This document shows positions 12,565 through 23,304 of a DNA stretch of 64,000 nucleotides, in pieces. Within the stretch, counting starts at the first letter, position 1; every line of letters starts with the position of its first letter. The stretch spans positions 2,631,860 to 2,695,859 of the forward strand of contig NC_063073.1 of NCBI RefSeq assembly GCF_022605165.1, given 5' to 3'. The stretch comes from Purpureocillium takamizusanense (Eukaryota > Ascomycota > Sordariomycetes > Hypocreales > Ophiocordycipitaceae). The notes beneath the pieces are model-generated. The model worked only from the letters and a program-made list of their open reading frames with translations, was not told where the DNA came from and made no database searches. The position numbers were made by a program, and so were the translations under genes.

Positions 12565-13423
12565 CGTACGTAGCAGCGGACTAATTGAAGCAAAAAAGTT
12601 GTCCGCGACGATGCTTTGTTTTTAGCCAGATGTGTGAAGGACGAGCCTTGCTTGTGACGGAGCACTTGGGGGTCTTGGGCGTGAGACACGGGTGCAAACC
12701 AGCTGCCACCTGCATATATAAGACAATTAATTACTACGTTACTGGCCAGAAATGACGGGCAATAAGACAGAGCAAAGTAATACCGTAGAACAATGACACG
12801 GACTTGGGCCGAAGCCTGGTTCAGTTGGGCCATGTAAGCTGACGCCTTGCGGATTGGCTGTCCTGTGGCTGTCACTGAACATGGCCCGGGGGGATTGCCG
12901 CTGCTGCCCCTGACGTCCCGGTCACACTCAAGTTGAATCGTAAAAAGCACGAAAAACCTCTGCTTGAAAGGCGATAGCACCTACTTCAATTCCGCCGCGG
13001 CAAAGCACTCAAATTGCAAGCATTGACGATCGCTAGGGCTAGCTTTTTCCCACATCGGCGACCACATCGCCGGGCTGTGTTCCGTGGTGATAAAGTGCTA
13101 TGTTGCTGCTCGCGAGTCACTAACTACCGGCAGGCCACGACAGGAGGTGGTCGGTCAATGCCAAATGGAATGTGGAATCACTCACATCTATCGTCTGGCA
13201 CCCATTCCGTCCCGGGGTTAGCACTGGCGTCAAGTCGCAACCAGGATCTTGGTCATGGAAACATGTGCTTCGTTCACATGTTGCTTCGTTCACATGTGCC
13301 CACATGCACCTTGTTGCTTTCTTCAACTAACTTGGGACCTGATCCTCATGTACTCCGTACAAGTTCGTCAAATAATTATGATGATGATGTACTTCGTATA
13401 CTGTACCCTGTTCAAGAGGCCCG
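12565..13423. other. Intergenic region without a recognisable gene
   Basis: Upstream of the carboxylesterase. It contains a short imperfect duplication around 13267-13295 (repeated GCTTCGTTCACATGT) but no coding region I can support. Confidence 0.5.
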
Positions 13424-14560
13424 TCATGGCCGTGACAATACTGTCAGCGATGTCAACACAGCGGCCTTGACCGTCCTCCGGCAAAGCCACAGCCCTACGG
13501 CCGCGGTCCCCGAAAGCGTCGCTAGACCCGCCAGCTTGAGTGCCGCGCTCGCCATCCGCGGGCGCAGCCAGTCGCCCACCAGCGCCTGGAACTTTTCAGG
13601 TTCGTTCCCGCGCGGGTATTCTTCATCGGGAACGTCGACGTCGAGAAAGGGACATATTTCGTTCCAGCCCAGACCGTTTTCGAGTTGGATGTGGCAAAGG
13701 CGATCAGCCGGGATGGTCCTCTTTACCATGGCGATGCTGGATGGAGGAACATGGCGTGTTAGTCGAAGGGCGGCAACATGAATCGGGGCCTGGGGCTGAC
13801 TGCAAGCAACCAACTCACTAGGACACATAGTTCCGCCTCATGTTGGATCTATTCTCTGCATCGCCCGGTAGGGTACTGTCGGAAATGGAGGCGTAAATGA
13901 GCTCGTTGAGGAGGAAGAAATAGTAAAGGTCGTCGTTGAAGTGCTTGAGTAGGCGAATCGGGAACGCGGAAGCCATCTGCACGACCCCCGCCACCGTGTT
14001 GTTGATCGAGGTAACCCACTTGTCGGGGTCTCGCTCGGTGAGTAAAAACCGTACGTCCGGGTCGTCGACGTAGGCCTCGATGGCCTCTGATCCCATAAAG
14101 AACGGCACCTCGATCAAGCACTATACAGCCCAGTCAGTCCAGTCAGCGGTTGCGGACTCGATTTTCTTCTTGTTGGGGCGGGCATGTATGCTTGCTCGGC
14201 GACGGACATCATAATTGGCAAACCACCTTGCGTAGTCGTCTTTGCGGTATCTTTGAATGCCGGAGAACCTGTTGTGTTCCGCACAAATGGCCTCGATGAG
14301 AACCTTCATGTGATCGCTTCCGTGCTCAATCACCTCTTTCATATGGTACGGGCGATATCCCAACATCTGCAACGCGCTGTATAACCCAAGGGTTCCGGTC
14401 CTTCATCCCCGACGACGCGGCACCTTATTAGCGCCTCACACGGGGTTTGAAGAAGGGGCCATCGTGGGATTTCGACTTCTTACCGGCTGGCGCTGACGAC
14501 AACGACCCTCATTTTTCGCCTCTTCTCCGGCAAGCGCATGGTGTCGACTTGTCGCGACAT
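13424..14560 (-). CDS. Sulfotransferase-family protein (P-loop, fungal type)
   Basis: Exons 14560-14484, 14400-14208, 14120-13819 and 13736-13424 give 294 residues. Strand 1 leads into the PAPS-binding loop SASRTGT (residues 23-29), followed by YSALQMLGY and YHMKEV as in the Sulfotransfer_4-type fungal proteins. Later landmarks are IEVPFFMGSEA, LLTERDPDKW and the LENGLGWNEICPFL segment near the C-terminus. The last 35 residues form a hydrophobic tail, so a membrane-attached form is likely. The start at 14560 is the most upstream in-frame ATG after a stop; Met at 14539 is an alternative. Proteins of this family are common in fungi and few have a proven acceptor, so transfer of sulfate is a family inference. 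Confidence 0.82.
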
Positions 14561-16057
14561 GTTCGACTTCGACTAAAAGGGGGAAAAAATAACGGCAATA
14601 CCCTGAACAGTTGTCACTCCAACTACCATTGTCTGAACTTGGGCCGACGGCACGATCTGGGCCAGTTCATCTTCATATACTACATCGACTTGGACAAGGC
14701 CAAAGCCGTTTGGGAGTGTGCACCAATCCGTCGGCAACAACGCCAGCTTGTTCAATCTAGCAGGGTCTTAATTGCTGACGCGGTCCCATCATGTGGGCTT
14801 GAAGGCCTCTAGATCTGCTCATTGACTGGACTTGCACGCCCCAAGGCGTGAGATGGGCGTTGCGCGATTCCAAATTGGTGTGCATTTACGCTGGCCGACG
14901 ACCCGAAGGGGAGCGACGCGCCGCTGGACGTGATGGGGAGTATAGGCTATTTTGGTGAGTATTGAGCCGATGGTGCAAGTCAGTTTATGGCGTCCATCCG
15001 CACCTAACTAATGACATTTATTAATAAGAGTCTGCGCAGTCAACAGCGTTGTGCCGATCAAATCTTTTTAAAGCAAACTGAGTTACGACAGCTTAGTTCA
15101 GCAAGTCTAGTCCAGGCCGAATAAACAAAGCGGCATGCCGAGCTGTCAGAGGACCATCGTGGTGCCTTTTCGTTGTGCCACCCCCGGTCGCTGGCTTGTT
15201 GTGCATCCTGAACGACCAGCAGGAACGCGCTACTAGCTCATGGTAACATCTTTGGGAGTCGGCGCGCCCGAGCCTTCCTGCCTTTCGTTTCGTTCGCTTG
15301 CCCTTGGACGAAGTTCGGTTCGCGCAGCCTTGCGTACTGTCCAGGTTTCGATACTGAAGCATGGTAGCTGAGATGGAATATCAGCGGGCACACGGGTTGC
15401 GGCATGTTGGAGCCTTCAACACCAAGACAGAGATCACGAGGCACGCAGAGTGCAAGAGTGTCAGCTTTTGATCGTGCTTTGCGGCAACGCTCTCGCGCCT
15501 CTTACCATCCTACCGAGCCGACCAAGTGAGCGCTCGCAGCTAACATGGAGCTCCAAATCAGCGTACTCCTACAGACAAGCTATAGCATTGGGGACCATAT
15601 TCATTCCCTCCCGGGGGCCCCGCGACCATCCGCGACCGAGCGAAAACACCAAAAGTCGAGAGCAGCATCGCGTGCCGAAGGACTCCACCAGCGTGAAACT
15701 TGTTCGACACGACGGCTCGTCGTCAGTCGCGGCTGAGGGATCATGGCAGCCAAGCAAAAAAAGGGCCCCATTGACGTCGGTCTTCATGTTCCTTGCAATT
15801 GAGCTGGTTTGCGATGTCGATCTTCCGACTTCCTGCAAGCTGACGCGTTGAGCCTAGGCTTTATTCGGATCATCGCCGCGCCTCCATGGAAAGCGGCAAT
15901 ACCTAACCGAGCCCGCATCTCTTGACTGACTCCGCGCCTGCTGTGTAACCTGTTTCCCCGCGATTTGAAGCCCGGTCTTCTCGCCGGATCACCAGCTCGA
16001 CATCGGCTCCCGGATCATCTCGAAATTCTTGTCCGAGCAGCAACACAGTGCACAACC
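14561..16057. other. Intergenic region without a recognisable gene
   Basis: A 1.5-kb divergent gap between the sulfotransferase and aldehyde dehydrogenase genes. Open frames here (e.g. around 15240-15850) show no recognisable domain. Confidence 0.5.
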
Positions 16058-17710
16058 ATGGCCGTCACCGTCGTCCCCTCTTGGATCAATGGTACGGAGG
16101 AAACTCACGCCGAGAGCTTCCCCGTTGTCGACCCCTCTACAGGCAAGGCCTGCTGGGAGGCCGCGTCCGCATTCCCCGCAGACGCACTGCGCGCCGTCGA
16201 GGCCGCTTCGTGCGCCCTGCCAGCATGGAAGGCGACCAAGCCCATGCTCCGTCAGAGCATCCTGCTCAAAGCCGCGGCCCTCATGGAGGAGCGCGCCGAC
16301 GAGCTCTGCGGATACATGTCAACGGAAATGGGCGCCGACGCCTTCGTCGCGCGCCACATCGTCCTGCAGTTGGCCATCAACATGTTCCGCGACTGCGCTG
16401 GGCGTGCGCCCGGCATTTGCGGCAGTGTGCCTACGGTTCAGGCGGACGGGCAGAGCGCGATGGTGTGGAAGGAGCCTTACGGAGTGATTCTCGGCATTGT
16501 CCCCTGGTGAGTGGTGGCTTTGTCATTTCTTTCGCCTTTGACTCCTTTGCGAAGTGGTTTCACAGGCGCTCATCATGGTTTTTTTTTTCGGTGCGTTTAT
16601 AAAGGAATGCGCCGTATGTCTTTGGTGTTCGCGCAGCAGCAACGGCGATCGCAACAGGTAACACGACGGTTCTGAAGTCGTCGGAGCAGACTCCGCGGTC
16701 CTACTGGGCCCTGGGCAAGATCTTCCATGACGCGGGCACACCTCCCGGTGTTGTCAATGTACTTTCGTGCCAACCGGCTGCGGCTGCGGAGTTGGCTCGC
16801 GTCATGGTCGAGCACCCGGCAGTGCGAAAGGTCAACTTCACCGGCAGCGCATCTGTCGGCAGGAAGGTGGCTTGCCTCTGCAGCCAAAACTTGAAGCCAG
16901 TCCTGCTTGAACTCGGAGGCAAAAACAGCGCCATCATATTGCCCGATGCCGACCTGCAAAAGGCTGCCCAGGCTTGTATCATGGGTGGCTTCGCCAACGT
17001 CAGTGCCCCCTCCCTGTAAAAGACCGCGCTGGGCGGGCGGGCTGACTCTGAAAATAGTCCGGGCAAATTTGCATGTCTACGGATCGTTTGCTTGTGCATG
17101 CCGATATCGAAACGGAGTTTTTGAAGGCTTTGAAGGACAGCCTGGAAGATTTACAGGCGCAGAGCAAGTCTCTCCCCCTCGTGGTCTCATCCACTTCGGC
17201 CTCCCGCCTGGCTTCTGTGCTGGCCGATGCCCAGCAGAAGGGGGCACAGATATTGTCTGGTGGCCCGCCACCGACCGGCGACGCCGCGCATTTTATTCCA
17301 ACTGTGATTGGCAAGCTGTCCAGGGACATGGAAGCGTACAAGGAGGAGAATTTTGGGCCGCTGATGGGATGGGTGGCCGTCAAAGATGAAGACGAGGCGA
17401 TTCAGATTGCGAACAACGCCGGCTACGGACTGTCAGCGTCCATCTTCACCCGCGACCTTCGCAAAGGCTTCGCCTTGGCCCGAAAACTCGAGACTGGGTA
17501 CGCTTTCACGCTCTCATCAAGGAAAATGTGTTCATTAACCCCGCTGACCTGATTTGCAACTAAAGTGCGGTGCACATCAACAGTATGACGGTGCACGATG
17601 AAACGGCCCTACCTTTCGGGGGGATTAATCGCAGCGGTTGGGGCCGATTCAATGCGGCAGAGGGTATGGAGGAGTTTTTGGTGACCAAGTCTGTAACGTG
17701 GGATGACTAG
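16058..17710 (+). CDS. NAD(P)-dependent aldehyde dehydrogenase
   Basis: Exons 16058-16506, 16605-16998, 17058-17497 and 17566-17710 give 475 residues, the standard length for the ALDH superfamily. The start is the ATG opening MAVTVVPSWING, aligned with the beginning of the family's first strand. Key sites are the GIVPWN strand before the cofactor fold, the NFTGSASVGR helix start, the general base Glu252 in LELGGK and the catalytic Cys286 in SGQICM. The C-terminus has LPFGGINRSGWGRF, the usual ALDH ending. It resembles the salicylaldehyde/vanillin dehydrogenase branch (HINSMTVHDE), so an aromatic aldehyde is a reasonable but unproven substrate. Cytosolic; no targeting signal seen. Confidence 0.93.
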
Positions 17711-17846
17711 CTAGACGATGACGTATTCGCAAGAAGAACAAGAAAGACCACTACTGATGGTCATTGAAGCCTGTCCCTCCAACATTGCTCAATCGTACAT
17801 GAGCCTTTGGCCCCCATCGAGGCGACATATTTCCCTGCAGCAAGGA

Positions 17847-19088
17847 TTATGTCTTCCTCGCCTCCGACTTGACGTTGCTGGCGTGGAACACCAGCTCATC
17901 CCTTTCCCACATGAGCTCAACGGCGGCTCCGACGGGGCCAGCGAGCACGGTCAACCACGCCGTCTTCAAAAGCAGGCCGAGATTGTCGACGCGCCCGTAG
18001 ACGAGCCGATGCGCCGTTCTATAAAGGCTGAGAGCCCAGACCAAGACGCCCGTCGTGCCGATCAAGTAGTCCCATCGCAGGAAGCCATGCACGCCTTCGC
18101 CTACCGTGGCGACCTGCACGACCGGCGACTTCCAAGGCAGCGGCGTGTGGAATACATTGAGGGGGTGCAAGGCCTCGCGGTACTTTGCGTCGAAAATGGC
18201 GGGCGCGGCAACGGTTGCCAAAGAGACTGTCAGTGTGACAATGTGAGGAATGGCGGTGTTGGCAAAGGCGAAGGCGTAGGCGAAGCGAAGGGAGCGACGC
18301 CCCTTGGCGGTGTTTTCAGGCGAGTCCTCGGTCCGCCCCGTCGATGATGATGAAAACGCCGTGTGCGCAAAGCGCAGCAGGATCGCGACATAGACGGGCC
18401 AAGGTTGCCAGATGGCAATCAAGATCTGCTTGACGTCGGGGGTGATGGTGGCGGAGATGGGAAGGGTCATCAGCGTGGATGGGAGGAGCATGCCCACCGC
18501 AAAGGCAAACGGCAGCGCTCGCAGGACGCTGATGGGGACGCGGAGGTTCTGCGCCGACGGCTTGCTTGCGGTGACGGACGTGTGGACCTGCACGGCGCAA
18601 TACAGGGGCGTCGCAAAGGCAAACGTCAAAGCTTGGGCGGCCAAGCCAAAGATTGATGGGCTGTAAAGCGTATGTCAGCTTTTTTTCCCCTCGGACCAAA
18701 AACTTGACCTCCCAAGTTATTTATTCAGGTGTTTGGTTTCTCCTCACATCGCCAGAATCGTGCCATTGTTGCCCTTCCTCCACGACTCGAGGGTGACGAG
18801 GACCCAGGCAGAGCAGAAGGTGCCGGAAAAGGCGATGGAATGCAGCAGCAGCGCGGGGTGGGCTCCATCCGTAACCGGCCAGAAAAAGGTCGTCAAGATG
18901 GTGAGGAGCTCATCGACCTTGCCTATTCCCGTGTAGACTGTCCGAAGCGGCCATTTGTCCGTCCCGGGAAGAGTCCCGGAGGCGATGCTCTGGTCGGCGA
19001 GGCCCCGGAGGCCGTTGACGGTCGCAAAGTAAAAGATGGCGTAGAACACCGAGGCGCTGAGCAGCGGGAGGAGGAGCTTCGCGGCCAT
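17847..19088 (-). CDS. Multi-pass integral membrane protein, function unknown
   Basis: Exons 19088-18748 and 18660-17847 give 384 residues. Hydrophobic segments recur along the chain: an N-terminal helix from residue 4, then about seven more, separated by short loops such as GTDKWPLRTVYTG and EALHPLNVFHTP. There is no cofactor or catalytic motif that I recognise. Length and layout recall the membrane proteins found in fungal indole-diterpene clusters (PaxA/AtmA type, some shown to be cyclases), but I see no geranylgeranyl synthase or prenyltransferase here, so I do not claim that role. A (GA)11 run lies 11-32 bp upstream of the start codon. Confidence 0.7.
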
Positions 19089-20082
19089 GTTGAGCACGGA
19101 GAGAGAGAGAGAGAGAGAGAAACGTATAGGTTCGGTGAAGCGGGAAAAAATGGTCCAACGGACGAAAGGCTATTGATGAATATATATAGTTTGTAGGTAT
19201 GTAAGCTGTGGCATTTCAGTTCAGGGTCCGTGGATCCCCGTGCTTGACAGACGGATACGGCGCCGGACCACAACGGACTCGGTGCGATTTTGGGGGTCGG
19301 AGGGCCCGCCCGCTACGGAGCGGAGTTGGGTGACGTCCCATCCCATCCATCACCGCTGATGACCGTTTGCGGAATCCGGGCATGTGAAAAAGCAAGCGAT
19401 GCGTAGTAGGGCCGTTACGGTAAGGAGTACAGTATATCATTTGTTGGGCCTGAGAGTGCGCCACGAACCATGTAGACCGAAGCACACGCAGATAGCAATT
19501 GCGAATCCCGGACAGCGTCTGTCTCTCATCGCAAAGACAAGAAGACGTCAAGCCGATCGCGGCCCGGACGATGCAAGCTAATAAGGGGCGCAGGGGACCC
19601 CAGGAGAAGCCAACGAGGCACGCTTGTTGTCGGTCACAAATGACACGGCCTGCGTAGTAATGAAGCATCGAGGTGGCCTCTTCTCGCTGACCTCGATTGG
19701 GGTCCGCCACTTGTTGTGGTGCATCGAAGCCCGTCGCCATACGTCCATGCCATGGTGGCCATGGGGCGTGTGAGAGCAACGGCACCTTGTTATTACTCGG
19801 GTGCCTCCGCCACCCATCATCACGGAAACACGCACTTGTTGGTGATGTTGGTTGGGCGTACTTCCGCCTGGTGCTCGAGGCGACATGGACCCCCCCAACC
19901 TCAGGTCTCGCATCCTTCTCGTTCAGCGAATCCGCGTCCTCTCACCAGTAGGCCATCTTTGGATCGTGCGCGTCACGTGGCCAAAGGGAACTGACTGACT
20001 GGTGTGATGAGGCTTCAAGGTTCATGGTGCTGCGGCTTCAGCTACGCTCACATATCCAAACTCGCTTCATTCACCCTTCTCC
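19089..20082. other. Divergent intergenic region with a (GA)n microsatellite
   Basis: Holds the (GA)11 tract at 19099-19120 near the membrane-protein start and otherwise nothing I can name. It separates that gene from the F-box gene. Confidence 0.5.
19099..19120. repeat. (GA)11 microsatellite in a 5' leader
   Basis: Eleven GA units on the plus strand, so a CT tract on the strand of the membrane-protein gene, ending 11 bp before its ATG (19088). CT-rich tracts just upstream of starts are common in fungal promoters and leaders. Confidence 0.9.
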
Positions 20083-21609
20083 ATGTCCGCAGGCTCAACA
20101 ACGAGAGAGGTCTCGATGGCGACAATGCTGCAACGCCTCCCAGATGACATCATGCTCCTTATTTTCGAGCAGCTCTGCTGTCACTGCCAACAGCCGGGCT
20201 TGTTCGCAGACGACGACAACCCAGACGAAACTGCCTGCAAGAGTGCCCTGGCCCGTTTCTGTCGGACGTCGAGGAAAATGTACAATCTAGGCCAGCCCGT
20301 CCTTTACCACTCATTCGCCTCTGGCAATATGCCTTATAACTATGGTGCCGCGGCTCCCCCCCACCCTTACCGTGCCGCTAGCTACGACTTCAGAATCATT
20401 GCCTTCTTGCGTACGATAAGCCGGCGGGAGGATTTGGCTGCGCAGGTCAGGGCTTTGCAATTGGTCGTCTTCGCCCTTGGGGGGGCCGAGCTCCACGAAA
20501 AGGACGTCGAAATCAAGCACGCTTTGCTGGCGGAATGCAAAAATGTACGCAATCCGATTGCCGACTCGGGCGTTCAACTCAAAGCAGACCCTTCGACATA
20601 TGAGACGAGACGCTGGGCCGTGCAGGTCGCGATTGCGCTTTGCGCAAACGTGCAGACGGTATATATTGGTCACGCAGTGCCCTCCCGGCTGTTGGACGGT
20701 GTCCAGCTCACCCTGCCTCGTCTGTTATCCTTGGCCATTCGCGGATACTGCGGCCAGTACGTCTTCGCTTCAGTAGCCTCCTTGTTCGCAGCCGGCACCA
20801 ATCTCCGGGAACTGTACCTCATTGACTGTTCTTCCTTGGTTAGCTGGACTCTCGGCGTTCAGTCCAACACGCAAGCCGCCTTCTCTCGACTGGTGCGCTT
20901 GGTTGTAAATGGCCTTGCAACAGATAGACTTTACCAACTGCTGCAACAATGTCCTCGGCTTGAGCATCTCGAATACTACCGATGGAGAGGTGCCGAGATC
21001 TGGAATTGTTCTGACATCATTCGAGCAATGACACCGGTCAAGGATACGCTCCGCTGCTTGTACTTCTCTTGTCTACCACAGTGTTTGACGCACAGGTCAG
21101 CTCTCGACATGGAGCCCGTGCCTGTCGAGCGTCTCGGCATGTATATGGAGGATGCGTTTACAGTCTCCGACACAAGCGCCATTGAGCGGCTTCGAGAATT
21201 CTCAAACCTGCAAGAACTAAGCATGGACCAGGTGTCCATATATAGCCCGTCAGATACGGGTCCAGAAATCCACCCGGGCCGCTTGTGCCGGCTTCTGCCG
21301 CCGATGCTGCGGAAGCTTCGCATCATGTACGTCTATAGGGGTATGGGCAAGGACATTCAGGTCCTGCGTGAGCAAGCCGCGTCCTGGTCGCCACGTCTTG
21401 CGCACGTCAAGCTTGGGGAGGCTTACTCCGTTGCACCACGGAGGAAACCTGGAATGGATGAAATGAAGCGAGTGTGTACGGAAAACTTCAGTACTTCGGA
21501 AACGGGCGTGTCTGTGAGTTGGGCATCTGATCGGCCTAATGCTGCAGAACATACGCGCATCCCAGTTGCGAGGCATTCTGTGGGGCACGTCTATTGTCCA
21601 GTTGAGTAA
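20083..21609 (+). CDS. F-box protein
   Basis: A single uninterrupted exon encodes 508 residues. An F-box-like segment lies near the N-terminus (about residues 16-65: LQRLPDDIMLLIFEQL, then ALARFCRTSRKMYNL and PVLYHSF). F-box proteins use this to join Skp1 in SCF ubiquitin ligases. The rest consists of leucine-containing repeats with the spacing of degenerate leucine-rich repeats (LRELYLIDCSSL, LEHLEYYRW, LQELSMDQV), which would recruit a substrate. Large, fast-changing families of such proteins are typical of filamentous fungi; the target cannot be guessed. A start at 20116 or 20128 is also possible. Confidence 0.8.
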   Translation: MSAGSTTREVSMATMLQRLPDDIMLLIFEQLCCHCQQPGLFADDDNPDETACKSALARFCRTSRKMYNLGQPVLYHSFASGNMPYNYGAAAPPHPYRAASYDFRIIAFLRTISRREDLAAQVRALQLVVFALGGAELHEKDVEIKHALLAECKNVRNPIADSGVQLKADPSTYETRRWAVQVAIALCANVQTVYIGHAVPSRLLDGVQLTLPRLLSLAIRGYCGQYVFASVASLFAAGTNLRELYLIDCSSLVSWTLGVQSNTQAAFSRLVRLVVNGLATDRLYQLLQQCPRLEHLEYYRWRGAEIWNCSDIIRAMTPVKDTLRCLYFSCLPQCLTHRSALDMEPVPVERLGMYMEDAFTVSDTSAIERLREFSNLQELSMDQVSIYSPSDTGPEIHPGRLCRLLPPMLRKLRIMYVYRGMGKDIQVLREQAASWSPRLAHVKLGEAYSVAPRRKPGMDEMKRVCTENFSTSETGVSVSWASDRPNAAEHTRIPVARHSVGHVYCPVE

Positions 21610-21826
21610 ACGGTAATCTTCGTCCGAATTGCACTCATTCATCCCGAGTCACACGTTACCTGAAAATTCACGAATTGCAGCTTTCACACGTGCCCCGAGT
21701 TCCAGTCCTCTGACCGCTCGTGAAGGAAGGCATGTCCTCCAGCGTACAGTCAGCCAAGAATCAACAAGCCTTCCTCCAGACATTCTTCATCTGAGCTGTA
21801 GTCCTGAATCACGTTGCCCAATAGTT

Positions 21827-23304
21827 TCATTTCTTTTCCGGCATCACACCGTGCCCCTGATGGAAAACATTTTGAGGATCGTACTTGGCCTTGAGCTCGC
21901 GTAGCTTGCCAACGTGGCTCCCAAATGCTTCTTCTGGCTTCAGACTTTCGTGCTCCAAATTGACGTAGAAAGGCGCTTGGTCCCCGTGGGCTCGTCTGCC
22001 GTGGTACCCACACGTTGTCTGGATGTAGTGCGAGAGATGGCGCTTAAAGGTACGAACCTCGGCATCTTGAGAGGCGTCATCGTACATCAGTGCCATGATG
22101 GCCAGATAGTGGTCCCCACGGCTGGCAAAAGCAGTTGCATCGTGGGGCATGGCCTGGATTGCAATAGTAGGGAAGAATTCGAAGACGAGAACTGACTTGG
22201 ACATGCCACTGTGGGAAATGATAAAGTCCGTAAACCTTCGTCCAGCTTCCACGACAAACTCGGCCTTGAGAGGCATGACCACACTGCATGATCCCATGAG
22301 TCTTCGTCCGGGTCCTTCGAACCTGGGATTGAAGAGTGTGTTCGTAACCGGGTATGGTATGGTGCCGGTCAGGTTGGCTATGGGTCCTAATTCCATAACC
22401 TCCGCAAAGTACTTCTCACCATCCGCTGCAGAGCCATTGAAAAAGACGCCAGCAATAGCGACTGGCGTCGTGTACTCCTCCGGGGCACATCCAAATGCAA
22501 TGATGAAGTTGTGATCGGGTACTTTGCGCTTGTGAAACTCATTCGCAAATGCAACGAGTTCTGGGACCTTGTCCAACGAGAAAAGCAAGGGTCCGCCCCA
22601 GACATCGCCTTGAACATGTGCCTTGGAGGTAAAGCGGGTGACGACGCCGAACTGGGCTCCCGCACCCCTGACACCCCAAAACAGGTCAGGGTTATGTGTC
22701 TCAGACACTTCGATGATTGATCCATCTGCAAGCACCATCTCCACAGAGACGAGGTTATCGATGGCAAGTCCATGGCGGGCAGTCAGGAAGCCATGGCCTC
22801 CACCGAGTACGAGGCCGCCGACGCCCGTCTTGCTATAGAGACCACCGACTGTTGCCAGACCATGGGCAGCGAGCGCATCGTCGACCTCGCCAAAAAGGCA
22901 CCCGCCCTCATAAGAGACGGTACGACCTGTTGCGTCGACGCGAATCTGGCGCATACGACTGAGATCTACCACCATTCCCCCATCAGAGGACGAGGCACCA
23001 CTTGTTGAATGACCCCCTCCGTGTACAGTCAACGGGATATTGTGAGATGTGGCAAAGCGAACGGCGGCTGCCACCTCGTTGCTGTCCGTGACCCGTACAA
23101 CTACTGCCTGGTGGACCATGTTGTTAGCAGATACTCGCTTTGAGAAACGGAGAAATGGCCGGGTCAAAACGGAAGGGTGCGCACCGCTGGCTTTTCGGCG
23201 CTCTGGCTCCAGCGCTTCAGGCTGTCTTCGTATCCATCCTCTCCAGGAAGAATGACATCGCCAGCAGTTATCTGCCGACGAAGATCGGTAAAATTGGTAG
23301 TCAT
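21827..23304 (-). CDS. FAD-linked oxidoreductase, berberine-bridge type
   Basis: Exons 23304-23185 and 23107-21827 give 466 residues. The PCMH-type FAD-binding domain (FAD_binding_4) covers about residues 35-210: AVVVRVTDSNEV, then PLTVHGGGHSTSG, in which His73 matches the histidine that carries covalent FAD, and GGLVLGGGHGFLTARHGL. The substrate domain follows, and the C-terminus ends with the BBE motif YDPQNVFHQGHGV. The second cysteine attachment of bicovalent members is not evident. There is no signal peptide, so it is probably cytosolic and close to the 6-hydroxynicotine-oxidase-like fungal group. Members oxidise sugars, alcohols or secondary metabolites; the substrate is unknown. Confidence 0.9.

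Noticed and set aside
13014..13781. 255-codon plus-strand open frame
   Set aside because: Overlaps the 3' end of the sulfotransferase-like gene on the other strand and shows no protein features.
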